From Agitococcus lubricus (GTDB lineage Bacteria; Pseudomonadota; Gammaproteobacteria; Pseudomonadales; Moraxellaceae): DNA of 64,000 nucleotides. Shown one piece after another: positions 56,101-64,000 of the stretch. A program made the translations under genes and the position numbers. The notes beneath the pieces were generated by a model that saw nothing but the letters and a program-made list of their open reading frames with translations, did not search any database and was not told the origin of the DNA. The DNA is taken from the NCBI RefSeq assembly GCF_003051055.1, contig NZ_QAON01000004.1, positions 186,001-250,000 on the forward strand, in the 5' to 3' direction. How positions within the stretch are numbered: the first letter of the stretch is position 1; each line of letters opens with the position of its first letter.

Positions 56101-58968
56101 ATGGCTTTCATAACGGATTTGTTTAGCCGTAATCTGTAAGGGTGTATGGGGAACCAACTGTTGTTGGGCGTTGACACTGACAAACTCTAGCTCTATGGGT
56201 TTATCGTCGCCCAACCATGTCGATAGGGCTTTCGTGCCAATAATCACCGAGGCTGGCCACACTTGACTGCTAGCGCCAACGGTTTGTGTCTCACCACTGG
56301 GGTCACGGAACTCCATTTCCAAGCGGGCAGTATGCACTTGGTCAATGGCAGGGAGGGGTATCTGAGTTTGTAAATTGCCTGTGGCATCTAAACGTAACCG
56401 TTGCTCCGTTAAGGCTGACTCACTGTCTGCTGTTTCTGCATCATTGGCGGCTTTAGGTTTAAGCGAAATACTGTCAAAACTATAGTCTTCAAACTTATCA
56501 AACTGCACTGCCCCATATTCTAAACGACCACGCACCGTGACAGGCGCATCGCTATACCCCCCGCCATTCAAATAACGCAATTGAAGCTGCATCGGAAACT
56601 GTGGATTTGTTTTATCGACGAGGGTGTTGGGCTGTACGCCCAAATTAGCTTTGAGTACCGGCAATCTAAAAGCAGCCACCTTAAAACAACTGGTGTACAA
56701 GTTGCGGTCATCCTGTAATACCAAACGTGTACAGTATTCACCCAATTTCGCCTGTTTAGGAATCTGCCATTGGCTTTCACCGTTACCAATCGTGTTGAGC
56801 TGCGTTGTCAGCTCATAACTATCGCCACTGCCTGCATGCTCGACAACAACTTTTTTAATTTTCAGCTCTTTAGACGGGGCACTGAGTCCGACTAATTTAG
56901 CCATCCGTACCAAATGTTGCATGTGTACGGTTTCGCCCACACGCAATAAACTGCGGTCAACAATCGTATGTGCCACATAATCGCCAGTTGTTTTGCTGCT
57001 ACCATAATATTCATCGCTATTGGCATCGTCATAATAGCCTGTCGCACTTAAATTATAGCGCCATGTTTCTATGCCGTTATTCCATTGCGGCAACACAAAA
57101 CTACGATCATTGCCTTTTTGTGCCAAGACTACAAAAGACGAATATTGGCAGGCTGTTTTTTTGCCCTCGGGATTGTCTGGCTCTTTGAAAATATCTTTTT
57201 GAATTAAAACAATACCTTGTGCATTACTTTGGCCTGTCCACAACGATTTATTGTTCAAACAATCCCACACACTGACCGTTGCGTCGGCGACAGGCTGTCC
57301 TTTTGCCAAGTCTGTCACCCACACCAAACTCCCCACTCGCCCCATTTGCAAGTGCACCCCCAAATTGGTGACTAGGCTCATACTATGGACAAACGCGGGT
57401 TGTGGCTTTTGACTAATCCACTCCCCTAAATAACGACTTTCTACTTCATGGATATATAAGCCCTGCGTGACAGGAATACCAATGACTTCAAACTCACGCG
57501 CCGTTAACTGTTTAGGTAATGGCTGTACCGTCACCCCCGCTTGTTTAGCAATCAAGGGTTTATCTAACAGGCCATAATTACCATGACTCTGATACATTTT
57601 AAGGGCATTAACAAACGACTGGTCATCATTCGCAATTTTCAGGCTATACAGTTTGGCTTCAGTTTTGGCACTGACACTCGGCTCTAAATTACGCACCGTG
57701 ACGGGAACTGCGCCGACGGCACTCTCAACCACGCCAAAATCTGCCGCAAATTTAGCTAATGGAGGATACCCACCTGTTTTGACGGATAAAGGAAAGTTTT
57801 TGGCATTACTGAGTGGCCGACCATAACTGTCATAAATACCACTGGGTAAACTTAATAAAAAAGCAGACTCAGCAGGAAACGGCGCACTAAAACGCACATA
57901 ATCGCTGTCTTCGTAGTCATCGCCATTATTGGGTTTAGGTGCCCATTGTTGAGTTGCACCCTGTAAACGAATCGCTTTGATTTTTTCGGCAGGAATCGGC
58001 TCTGAAAAACGTAACTCCATGTCTGTTAAGGGAACACACGGGGCTTTGGCCTGCTGACGTGGGCAATTAAAACTGACGGTAAACGGTTCACGTACCTTAA
58101 ACGCTAAAACCTGATTAGCAAGGCGTTTTTGGCCTGTCGTCGTCGCCGTATGCTTACCCCACACCAAACGCACCTCTGCACCTGCCACCAACCGACGGCC
58201 ACAGGTCAAGGCACGCCACTCTTTGACTACATCTTGCTTTTCGCTTTTACTGGCTTGGTCATAATAATTATCGCCTTTTTGACCTCGCCACCAGTCCCAT
58301 AACACACTGTCTTGTTTGGCTAACCATGCACTGGTTTCTTGCGGAGTCAAAAACTTAGCATAGAGTTTTTCGGGCGATTGACTGGTGAGACAATAGACGT
58401 GTTGTGGCAAAGTTTTGGGGTCGGTCGTCTTATCTAGTTTCACTAAAAAAACTTGGTCATCGACAATTTCTTGATAATGGCGTGGCCACGAATCAATGAT
58501 ACTGACATTCGTAGGGCTAGAACGTTCATAGCCAAAACTAATATCGTCGGTTTTGAATTGATATAACGGATACGCACGTAACCACTTACCTTGTACACTT
58601 TTGAGACCACTGACTAAGGTAAAGCGGCATTCTATACCTACGGGTAAATCGCTAAAATCATAGACCCATGTTTTGGTGTCTAACCACCGACCTTTGCCAT
58701 AGTCTTTACAATTAGGGCTGACCAGAAAAGGATTACGGACATTAACATCACCAAGACGCACCATGGCATCAGAGAAGCGAGCACGAGCCTGCAACACCGT
58801 ACCCACCTCGCCTTGTGGACTAAAACTCGTTAAGGCCACCGTTTGACCTGAAGCCTGTAACGCCGTCATTTTTGCTGACGCTAACACCTCCCCCACCGAC
58901 AAGGCCCATACACTTTGTGATAAACAAAAAATAATACTCAGACAAAATCCTATTACATAATGCCACAT
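53170..58968 (-). CDS. yfhM: Bacterial alpha-2-macroglobulin (YfhM-like)
   Basis: This 1932-residue periplasmic protein traps proteases covalently and protects the peptidoglycan machinery, working with PBP1C. A signal peptide is seen (YVIGFCLSIIFCLSQSVWA-LS), with no clear lipobox, unlike the lipoprotein of E. coli. The thioester motif is intact: PYGCLEQ with Cys1466 and the Gln that forms the bond. Many beta-sandwich MG domains precede it, with a bait-like region of Gly-rich repeats (GGGGRGG near residue 1240), and a C-terminal ligand-binding domain follows. It is about 280 residues longer than E. coli YfhM. Confidence 0.95.
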   Translation of the reverse strand: MWHYVIGFCLSIIFCLSQSVWALSVGEVLASAKMTALQASGQTVALTSFSPQGEVGTVLQARARFSDAMVRLGDVNVRNPFLVSPNCKDYGKGRWLDTKTWVYDFSDLPVGIECRFTLVSGLKSVQGKWLRAYPLYQFKTDDISFGYERSSPTNVSIIDSWPRHYQEIVDDQVFLVKLDKTTDPKTLPQHVYCLTSQSPEKLYAKFLTPQETSAWLAKQDSVLWDWWRGQKGDNYYDQASKSEKQDVVKEWRALTCGRRLVAGAEVRLVWGKHTATTTGQKRLANQVLAFKVREPFTVSFNCPRQQAKAPCVPLTDMELRFSEPIPAEKIKAIRLQGATQQWAPKPNNGDDYEDSDYVRFSAPFPAESAFLLSLPSGIYDSYGRPLSNAKNFPLSVKTGGYPPLAKFAADFGVVESAVGAVPVTVRNLEPSVSAKTEAKLYSLKIANDDQSFVNALKMYQSHGNYGLLDKPLIAKQAGVTVQPLPKQLTAREFEVIGIPVTQGLYIHEVESRYLGEWISQKPQPAFVHSMSLVTNLGVHLQMGRVGSLVWVTDLAKGQPVADATVSVWDCLNNKSLWTGQSNAQGIVLIQKDIFKEPDNPEGKKTACQYSSFVVLAQKGNDRSFVLPQWNNGIETWRYNLSATGYYDDANSDEYYGSSKTTGDYVAHTIVDRSLLRVGETVHMQHLVRMAKLVGLSAPSKELKIKKVVVEHAGSGDSYELTTQLNTIGNGESQWQIPKQAKLGEYCTRLVLQDDRNLYTSCFKVAAFRLPVLKANLGVQPNTLVDKTNPQFPMQLQLRYLNGGGYSDAPVTVRGRLEYGAVQFDKFEDYSFDSISLKPKAANDAETADSESALTEQRLRLDATGNLQTQIPLPAIDQVHTARLEMEFRDPSGETQTVGASSQVWPASVIIGTKALSTWLGDDKPIELEFVSVNAQQQLVPHTPLQITAKQIRYESHRKRTIGGYYAYDTQRVEQDLPLNCGQQTNAQGRLTCRLPLKKSGEVQIVTTATDNQGRQLSTSTSVWVGGDDDWWFDQGNDDRIDILPDQKVYQTGDTARLQVRMPFREATALVAVERDGVIDSFVTTLAGKDPIISVPIKGEYAPNVYVSALVIRGRNQEVQPTALVDLGKPAFKLGIAALKVDWQPYQLGVQVSSDKNQYRPREQAQVSVQVLAAKGRQSLPANTEVTLAVVDEALLELADNDTWEVLPTMMLERAYGMETATNQLQVVGKRHFGKKALPSGGGGGRGGATRELFDTLLLWQASKAVDTQGRVQFTVPLNDALTRFKIIAIASSKEQFGTGSHSINSRQELQVVSGLPTVVREGDQYQAEWTVRNSTEQVQTVTLMLQQTGIAQPTQHTLTLAANSSQLVTVPVTVPQGQTRIDWKASAQGQAYQDNVLVSQTVLPAIPLQVLQASLTQVNENTRTMPIAPLPANALTGGEVQVDLQASLGGTLEPIKAWFKQYPYGCLEQKTTKAAGLQDRALWDSLMADLPTYLDRDGLAQFYATQYESAGSPFLTAHILRVAKALNWPIPVDSRQKMLTALQAYVQGKLANELYKHWIFEPQFDGIQRQLEVASILAQYGTFKPTMLDNLRLEPKKWPTHLLIDYLELLQHAPNLSQRKERLAEVENLLRSKIKQMGGTYAILENDRARWWWYDSQSLLQARLILAILNQAQWQQELPLLVRGLVRQQQQGHWYSTQANLWAGFVLTRFNETSEVITGQTQLTLAAQQQRYQWPISQANDVLQQQAQQAKASAVVFDWPTNNTNLTVTHEGQGKPWLRVSTAARIPITQAMNRGYSIQKNLVPVTQKVKGEWHVGDVARVELRMDAGQDMGWVVVNDPIPAGATLLGRGLKRDSQLLNNSANDWWPVYVEYAADAYRAYYQYLPYKATWQSSYVVRFNQAGVFKLPATRVEAMYAEDVFGLSPNADIEVKP

Positions 58969-59128
58969 AGCTGCTCCTAACCTTGTCTATCACATCTGCG
59001 TTGTTGAGGGAAAATCTTGACCACCCAGTATACGCGCTTCGCCTCAGTTGACAGAATAGCCTAACGCATGTTTGACTCTGACTATCGCTAAAAGACGGAC
59101 AATTAATAATAATCCTGTGAGCCTGCCT

Positions 59129-59668
59129 ATGTCCTTAGAACTATTAACCTATCATTTTTTATTAGATGACTTGCTCAATCGTTGGCAACCCACATTGGGT
59201 AAAGAGTATGTAGCTTATAAAAACCACTGCTATCGGGTGTTAAATTTTTATCGTGCCTTGGTAGGCGACAATACCGAAGCGATTGATAAAGCAGCAATTG
59301 CGGTGGCATTTCATGATTTGGGAATTTGGACAGACCAAAGTCTAGATTATTTAGCCCCTTCTGCACGCTTAGCACGCCATTACCTACATGAGGCGCAAAA
59401 AAGTGCATGGGAATCGGATGTGTTGGCGATGATAACGCTACACCATAAAATTTGGCCGTATAGTCACAACCCCTTAGTCGATGCCTTTCGTAAAGCCGAC
59501 TGGTTAGATGTGAGTTTGGGACAATTGCCGATGGGTTTGTCAAAGAGCTTCATCCGTCGCGTTAAGCAAACGTGGCCAAACGCAGGCTTTCATGTCTTTT
59601 TGGCGAAACAATCTGTTAGGCACACCTTACGTCACCCATTCAAACCATTGCCCATGTTTAGGTGGTGA
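59129..59668 (+). CDS. HD-domain hydrolase-like protein
   Basis: No named gene recognised. The 179-residue product has an HD phosphohydrolase pattern: an early His in YKNHCYRVLNFYRAL, the metal pair in AVAFHDLGIW, then ITLHHKIWPYSHNP and a C-terminal Asp in FRKADWLDVS. The protein should bind metal and hydrolyse a phosphate ester, perhaps a nucleotide, but its substrate is unknown. The ATG at 59129 (MSLELLTYHFLLDDLL) is favoured over the codon at 59072 because the extra N-terminus is low in family features; no strong ribosome-binding site is seen. Confidence 0.7.
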   Translation: MSLELLTYHFLLDDLLNRWQPTLGKEYVAYKNHCYRVLNFYRALVGDNTEAIDKAAIAVAFHDLGIWTDQSLDYLAPSARLARHYLHEAQKSAWESDVLAMITLHHKIWPYSHNPLVDAFRKADWLDVSLGQLPMGLSKSFIRRVKQTWPNAGFHVFLAKQSVRHTLRHPFKPLPMFRW

Positions 59669-59878
59669 TTATTTTACGGCTTGCGCATGCGTGTCTGGCG
59701 ATGAGGTTGACAGGTGCTGTTCATCATCCGCCAACACGACCTCATAAAAACCACAGCGTTGACAAATTTTGGAACTACCACGCGTGGCATGATTATGATA
59801 CTTCACCCCATCAATGAGCTGATGGCCAAATACTTTACACAACAACTTGTTTATCTTTTCTTGACGACGACTCATCAT
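59669..59878 (-). CDS. Small Zn-ribbon-like protein
   Basis: This 69-residue frame has a His (KVFGHQLID) and a CQRCG knuckle, with the basic N-terminus SRRQEKINKLLCKVFGH. The pattern resembles small DUF1660-like proteins with one CxxC and a second Cys/His. Its stop codon touches that of the HD gene on the other strand (59668/59669). Starts at 59878 or 59875 follow GGGGT. Function unknown; it could be spurious, but the Cys/His pattern argues for a real gene. Confidence 0.5.
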   Translation of the reverse strand: MMSRRQEKINKLLCKVFGHQLIDGVKYHNHATRGSSKICQRCGFYEVVLADDEQHLSTSSPDTHAQAVK

Positions 59879-60122
59879 CAACCCCAATCAACGGATTATA
59901 CGCCTTCACTGGCCTCAATACCGACATAGACCTTAAGGCCACCCAGCAGGCAGTTATGTATACCTGACAAAAGTGACATTCAGATGATACTGGCTTAGCC
60001 AGCGGCAAGATGGCATTAGAGTATGGAGCAATTGGGTAGAGCCAAATCTAAACTTGAAAAACATGTGATACACATCACACTTTAGTCAGCAAACATTCGA
60101 GTGTGTGGTGAGGTACCGTGTT

Positions 60123-60140
60123 GAAGGGCAATCGCCCTTC
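60123..60140 (-). terminator. Hairpin after rluD
   Basis: GAAGGGC and GCCCTTC pair around AATC, 14 bases past the rluD stop. No T-run follows on the minus strand, so the terminator call is weak. Confidence 0.4.
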
Positions 60141-60153
60141 GTCGCTAGAGAAC

Positions 60154-61137
60154 TTAGGAGGTTTTGACATCCTGATTCAGACATGCCAATAAATCAATAA
60201 GGTCTTGGGGTAAAGGTGATTCAAAGCTCATCTGCTCACCCGTGTCAGGGTGGACTAAACTTAAACGACGTGCATGTAAGGCCTGACGTGGAAATTGTTG
60301 TAAGGCACTCACTAATTCAGGACTTGCTCCTTTAGGCAAACGTGGACGACCTGCATAAACAGGGTCGCCCAACAAGGGGTAGCCTTTGTGAGCAAAATGT
60401 ACCCGAATTTGATGGGTACGACCTGTTTCTAGCTCAACACGGACATGCGTATGACTACGATAACGCTTAATGACACGATAATGTGTGACCGCAGGTTTGC
60501 CGCCATTTAAGACCGCCATTTTTACCCGTTCATGCGGGTGACGGGCAATCGGCGCATCAATCGTGCCACCACTAACTAGTAAGCCTTGGACAACGGCTTC
60601 GTATTCGCGATAGACATTTTTTTCACTTAACTCTGCAACTAAATAGGTTTGCGCAGGCAAGGTTTTGGCTACCACCAGTAATCCACTCGTATCCTTATCG
60701 ATACGATGCACCAAGCCTGCACGCGGAATATTTTTGAGGTCAGGGCAATGGTGTAACAAGGCATTTAATAACGTACCATCTGGATTGCCTGCACCAGGAT
60801 GAACCACCAAACCCGCAGGTTTATCTAACACTAAAATATGGTCATCTTCATATAAGATATTGAGTGGCATCTCTTGGGCTTGGGCTTCGGTCTCAACCTC
60901 TAAGACGACTTGTAAGGTGAGATATTCCCCGCCAACAATACGGTCTTTGGGGCGTAGCACTTTGCCATCCACCAATAAATGCCCTTGTTGAATCCATTCT
61001 TTGAGTCGCTCACGCGAATAATCACTAAATAAACGGGCAGCCGCTTGGTCTAAACGTGCGCCGCCTAAATCGGCAGGAATCATTACTGTCAAAAAATCAG
61101 TATTTTCAGAAGAACTCTGTTGTAATTGCGTAGTCAT
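60154..61137 (-). CDS. rluD: 23S rRNA pseudouridine synthase RluD
   Basis: RluD makes pseudouridines 1911, 1915 and 1917 in helix 69 of 23S rRNA. The 327-residue protein has an N-terminal S4 domain (GGARLDQAAARLFSDYSRERLKEWI), the catalytic motif GLVHRIDKDTSGLLVVAK with the catalytic Asp, and the C-terminal LETGRTHQIRVHFAHKGYPLLGD. It is divergent from bamD with a 147-bp spacer, as in Pseudomonas. RluC is shorter and differs around the motif. pgeF and clpB, often downstream of rluD, are elsewhere in this window. Confidence 0.95.
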   Translation of the reverse strand: MTTQLQQSSSENTDFLTVMIPADLGGARLDQAAARLFSDYSRERLKEWIQQGHLLVDGKVLRPKDRIVGGEYLTLQVVLEVETEAQAQEMPLNILYEDDHILVLDKPAGLVVHPGAGNPDGTLLNALLHHCPDLKNIPRAGLVHRIDKDTSGLLVVAKTLPAQTYLVAELSEKNVYREYEAVVQGLLVSGGTIDAPIARHPHERVKMAVLNGGKPAVTHYRVIKRYRSHTHVRVELETGRTHQIRVHFAHKGYPLLGDPVYAGRPRLPKGASPELVSALQQFPRQALHARRLSLVHPDTGEQMSFESPLPQDLIDLLACLNQDVKTS

Positions 61138-61284
61138 ATTTGGCGAGCGTATCAGAAGAGCTTAATATAGCGGACTTAGTAGAAGACTCAGGCTGGTTTA
61201 ATCGCCGAGCATCTAAGCCTATCACGCCAAAACCTCCGTTGGGAGATTTTAACAGGGCGTAGTTTACACGGTTTGAGGATAAAT

Positions 61285-62157
61285 ATGCGTTTGCTTTCTC
61301 TTTTTGCACTGACTTTATGTGTTGCTGCCTGTAGTACCACGCCTGACACTAAAGGCATTTTATCCGAACAAGGTTATTATGAAGCGGCTCAAAAATCCTT
61401 AAAATACGGAAATTTTGAAAACGCCAGTAAACACTTAGAGGCCTTAGAATCGCACTATCCTGTTGGGGTTTATACCGAACAAGCGCAACTGGATATTATC
61501 TATGCCCGTTATAAACACTTGGACTATCCTGGCGCCGTCGTCGCTGCGGAGCGTTTTATCCGTCTACATCCCTTAAACCCACAAATCGACTATGCCTATT
61601 ACTTACGGGCATTAGCTAACTTTGAAGCCGACAAAGATGCTTTTTTGCGTTTTATTCCACTCAATACTGCGCACCGCGACCTCAACAGCTCACGTTTAGC
61701 CTTTGATAATTTCAACGAATTAGTCCGTCGTTTTCCCAATAGTGCTTATGCGCCCGATGCTCGCCAGCACATGATTTATATTCGTAATCAAATGGCAGAA
61801 AACGAGCTCCATGCGGGTCGTTATTATCTCAAACGTAAAACCTATGTTGCTGCACTCAATCGAGCGCGCTGGGTTGTAGAAAATTACCCGCAAACGCCGC
61901 AAACGCCAGAAGCCTTAGCCATGATTGTCCATTGTTATCAACAATTAGGGATGACCGACTTAGCCAACCAACAATTAGCCTTACTCAAAACGAATTATCC
62001 TGACTATGTGGATACGCAAAACCAAGTCAAATTAGATTTAGGCGCACAAAATGAGGAGCGCTCTTGGCTGAATATGGTCAGTTTTAATTTGCTTGATAAA
62101 AAACTGACTACTTCGCCCAAAACAGGTGATGTACCCCCTCCCAAAGCGGCTCAATAG
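61285..62157 (+). CDS. bamD: Outer-membrane assembly lipoprotein BamD
   Basis: BamD is an essential lipoprotein of the BAM complex that folds outer-membrane proteins. The 290-residue protein starts RLLSLFALTLCVAAC with the lipobox VAAC, so Cys is lipidated. It has five tetratricopeptide-like helices (YYEAAQKSLKYGNFENASKHLEALE, AVVAAERFIRLHPLNP, FPNSAYAPDARQHMIYIRNQMAENELHAGRYY). A TTG at 61273 opens the frame, but the ATG at 61285 follows GAGGAT with proper spacing. It is divergent from rluD. Confidence 0.96.
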   Translation: MRLLSLFALTLCVAACSTTPDTKGILSEQGYYEAAQKSLKYGNFENASKHLEALESHYPVGVYTEQAQLDIIYARYKHLDYPGAVVAAERFIRLHPLNPQIDYAYYLRALANFEADKDAFLRFIPLNTAHRDLNSSRLAFDNFNELVRRFPNSAYAPDARQHMIYIRNQMAENELHAGRYYLKRKTYVAALNRARWVVENYPQTPQTPEALAMIVHCYQQLGMTDLANQQLALLKTNYPDYVDTQNQVKLDLGAQNEERSWLNMVSFNLLDKKLTTSPKTGDVPPPKAAQ

Positions 62158-62172
62158 ATTATTCAGATGGGT

Positions 62173-62228
62173 TTCGGCTGCGCTCAATCAGCACAACGCC
62201 TGCTCCCTGAGCGGAGTCGAAGGGATAT
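62173..62228. repeat. Dispersed REP-like repeat, copy 3
   Basis: TTTCGGCTGCGCTCAATCA, a spacer, and CCCTGAGCGGAGTCGAAGGG lie between bamD and osmC. The two halves match the copy at 45145 and share GAGCGGAGTCGAA with copy 1. Confidence 0.7.
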
Positions 62229-62254
62229 TTATAGACTCTAATAGGACGATAACC

Positions 62255-62698
62255 ATGGCCGAGCAACTGACAATTAAGATTCAGCAAACCAGCGACTATA
62301 AATTTGAAGTGGATTTTGGTGCTGCCCTCAGCCCTATAATGGCTGATTTGCCACCGCCTTTAGGTGAAGGTTCTGCACCTTCGCCTGAGCATTTGTTATT
62401 AGCCGCAGTGGCCAATTGCTTATCGGCCAGTTTGTTGTTTGCACTACGCAAATTTAAGCAAAATGCCGAGAATATTCAGACAACCATTAGTTGTACGGTT
62501 GATCGTAATGAGCAAAAACGCTTACGCGTGACGCACATTAATGCCAACATTAATTTAGGTAAAGCGGCTGCCGAATTTGAGCATTTAGAGCGGATTTTGG
62601 CGCAGTTTGAAGATTTTTGTACCGTGTCGCAAAGTGTGCAAGCAGGTATTCCTTTGCAAATTAATGTGTTTGATGGTGATGGGGTGGTTTTGAAATGA
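62255..62698 (+). CDS. OsmC family protein
   Basis: OsmC/Ohr proteins detoxify organic hydroperoxides with two cysteines. The 147-residue product has the family strand-helix SPEHLLLAAVANCLSASLL with the first Cys and FEDFCTVSQSV with the second Cys, as expected. The frame opens further upstream through the repeat, but MAEQLTIKIQQTS at 62255 has AGGA upstream and family similarity. It overlaps the sirtuin gene by four bases (ATGA), so the two are coupled. Ohr-like or YhfA-like subtypes cannot be separated. Confidence 0.85.
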   Translation: MAEQLTIKIQQTSDYKFEVDFGAALSPIMADLPPPLGEGSAPSPEHLLLAAVANCLSASLLFALRKFKQNAENIQTTISCTVDRNEQKRLRVTHINANINLGKAAAEFEHLERILAQFEDFCTVSQSVQAGIPLQINVFDGDGVVLK

Positions 62699-63465
62699 CC
62701 ACTCCCCTCTCCTCCGCCCAACAACTGATTAAATCTGCCAAATCGGTATTATTTATTACAGGTGCAGGTTTATCGGCTGATTCAGGATTACCGACCTATC
62801 GCGGTGTGGGGGGATTGTATGAAGGTCAACGTACAGACGAAGGCTATGCTATCGAAACTGCATTAAGTGCATCGATGTTTCGCCGTCACCCTGAGATTAC
62901 ATGGAAATATTTGTGGCAAATTGGCTCAGCGTGTTATCAAGCTAAGTTTAATCAAGGCCATACAATTATTGCCGAGATCGAAAAAAACAAACCAAATACA
63001 TGGGTATTAACGCAAAATATTGATGGCTTTCATCATCAAGCAGGCAGCAAAAACCTCATCGAAATTCATGGCCGTGCTGAACGTTTATATTGTCTCGATT
63101 GTGATTTTCAGAGTACGGCTGAACAACTTTTGGCTAACTACCAACAAACTATCAACCTACCACCACAGTGCCCTCAGTGCGGCGGTTTAATACGACCTGA
63201 TGTGGTGTTGTTTGAAGAAATGTTACCCGAAAAAGCCCTCTCTCAACTCTATCAATTGTTAGAAACCATGCCTTTTGATATGGTTGTGGTGGTGGGTACA
63301 AGTGCTCAATTTCCTTATATTCAACAACCTGTTGTTATTGCAAAACAATTAGCTATTCCTGTTATTGAGATTAATCCTATTGATAGTGAGCTATCACATT
63401 TGGCGACTTATCATTTGCGTGGCGGTGCAGCAGAAATGCTGACTAAGTTGTGGAAAATGGCATAG
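62695..63465 (+). CDS. cobB: Sir2-family NAD-dependent protein deacylase
   Basis: This 256-residue sirtuin removes acetyl or acyl groups from lysine using NAD. It has the NAD-binding GAGLSADSGLPTYRG (23-37), TQNIDGFHHQAG (107-117), the catalytic His in IEIHG (His125), and the zinc knuckle CLDC (133-136) and CPQC (159-162). GTSAQFPYI and EINP complete the Rossmann fold. Its start overlaps the osmC-family stop. The desuccinylase Tyr/Arg pair was not resolved. Confidence 0.92.
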   Translation: MTTPLSSAQQLIKSAKSVLFITGAGLSADSGLPTYRGVGGLYEGQRTDEGYAIETALSASMFRRHPEITWKYLWQIGSACYQAKFNQGHTIIAEIEKNKPNTWVLTQNIDGFHHQAGSKNLIEIHGRAERLYCLDCDFQSTAEQLLANYQQTINLPPQCPQCGGLIRPDVVLFEEMLPEKALSQLYQLLETMPFDMVVVVGTSAQFPYIQQPVVIAKQLAIPVIEINPIDSELSHLATYHLRGGAAEMLTKLWKMA

Positions 63466-63477
63466 CGAGCATAAGCA

Positions 63478-63540
63478 TGGGTTGAGAAACTAAACCCACG
63501 GTAATGAAATGCTCATGGTGGGTTTTCTAGGTCAACCCAC
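63478..63540. repeat. Two TGGGTT/AACCCA hairpins between cobB and cynS
   Basis: TGGGTT...AACCCA (63478-63498) and GTGGGTT...AACCCAC (63518-63540) are similar hairpins 20 bases apart in the convergent spacer. GTGGGTT palindromes occur as dispersed intergenic repeats in several bacteria; they may also help end transcription here. Confidence 0.5.
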
Positions 63541-63612
63541 ACTACCGCAACTATGGGAGAAAGAATAAAAACGATGAAGACGGGTTTTATCTCTCAAGCC
63601 TTGCGACTCTTG

Positions 63613-64000
63613 CTACCACGCCTTATAAGGCAAAAACTTGCCATTCATGGTAATTACAACCCTATCACCTTTTGGATCTGGCTGCTTCTCTACTTCCATA
63701 CTAAAATCAATTGCACTCATAATGCCATCGCCAAATTTTTCCTGAATCACCTCTTTAAGCGTATCACCATACACACCCACAACTTCATATAAACGATAAA
63801 TTAGTGGATCTTGAGGAATAGCAGGAGACCATGCCTTCGTCGGATACTCCATGAGCACAGACTTAGCTTCAGATGGCAACTCTAAAAGTTCACACAATTT
63901 TTCTGCTGCTTGTTCTGGCATACTATTCATGCCTAAACACGCTGATGTCACCCATACAGTACTCATCCCCAACGTCGAGGCAATCGACTCCCAAGTAAGT
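63613..64000 (-). CDS. cynS: Cyanate hydratase (cyanase), 5' end cut by window edge
   Basis: Cyanase converts cyanate and bicarbonate to ammonia and CO2. The visible 129 residues run open to the right edge and match the C-terminal part of this protein of about 156 residues: LTWESIASTLGMSTVWVTSACLGM, then LEYP-like PTKAWSPAIPQDP. The catalytic block PLIYRLYEVVGVYGDTL has the Arg and Glu, and KFGDGIMSAIDF carries the catalytic Ser. The end GDRVVITMNGKFLPYKAW is conserved, with one additional Ala near the C-terminus. Detoxification of cyanate or a nitrogen source are possible roles; the upstream neighbours are outside the window. Confidence 0.93.
   Translation of the reverse strand, partial: LTWESIASTLGMSTVWVTSACLGMNSMPEQAAEKLCELLELPSEAKSVLMEYPTKAWSPAIPQDPLIYRLYEVVGVYGDTLKEVIQEKFGDGIMSAIDFSMEVEKQPDPKGDRVVITMNGKFLPYKAW

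Noticed and set aside
63553-63792. 79-residue plus-strand frame near the right edge
   Set aside because: It overlaps cynS in antisense and has no recognisable motif.

Overview
This 64 kb window is chromosomal DNA of a gammaproteobacterium, most likely of the order Pseudomonadales. The evidence is gene order: trpE-gph-rpe on one strand, murU-amgK divergent from lptD-surA-pdxA-ksgA-apaG-apaH, metE divergent from metR, and rluD divergent from bamD. A Moraxellaceae-like relative fits the moderate GC and gene content, but that family-level guess is weak. No rRNA, tRNA, CRISPR array, intact transposase or prophage was seen.

Layout. 1-3.4 kb: trpE (cut by the window edge), gph, rpe and a phosphatase-like gene, all on the minus strand. 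3.5-4.8 kb: a membrane diguanylate cyclase. 4.8-13.6 kb: cell-wall recycling (murU, amgK), then outer-membrane biogenesis and housekeeping genes (lptD, surA, pdxA, ksgA, apaG, apaH). 13.6-22.5 kb: the stress module prkA-yeaH-spoVR behind a probable sigma-54 promoter, followed by a large pseudokinase / membrane / Sel1-repeat protein. 22.6-25.9 kb: metE/metR with candidate MetR sites. 26-31.9 kb: a lipase-fold protein without its catalytic serine, MITE/IS debris, a GNAT acetyltransferase, an Fe-alcohol dehydrogenase with an SCP2-like partner, and gltS.

32-45 kb: a secreted M60 (enhancin/ImpA-like) metalloprotease, clpB with a clear heat-shock promoter, a bacterial alpha-dioxygenase/cyclooxygenase-superfamily haem protein with a C-terminal extension, a divergent MalT-type LuxR regulator, and an LpxR-like outer-membrane lipid A deacylase. 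45-59 kb (minus strand): a rhodanese-flavodoxin pair, pgeF, pbpC, a two-gene Septu-like defence operon (ATPase plus HNH nuclease), an acyl-CoA synthetase and a giant bacterial alpha-2-macroglobulin. The usual pbpC-yfhM pair is thus split by the defence genes and the synthetase. 59-64 kb: an HD-domain protein, a small Zn-ribbon protein, rluD/bamD, osmC-cobB, and the 3' part of cyanase (cynS) running off the right edge.

The points most worth a second look are: the Septu-like operon sitting between an intrinsic terminator and pbpC; the pseudokinase-Sel1 protein beside the prkA module; the alpha-dioxygenase-like protein with its divergent regulator; the active-site losses in two predicted enzymes; and several families of short palindromic or MITE-like repeats, one of them inside the clpB leader. 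Start codons were revised where a ribosome-binding site, signal peptide or family N-terminus favoured an internal start.
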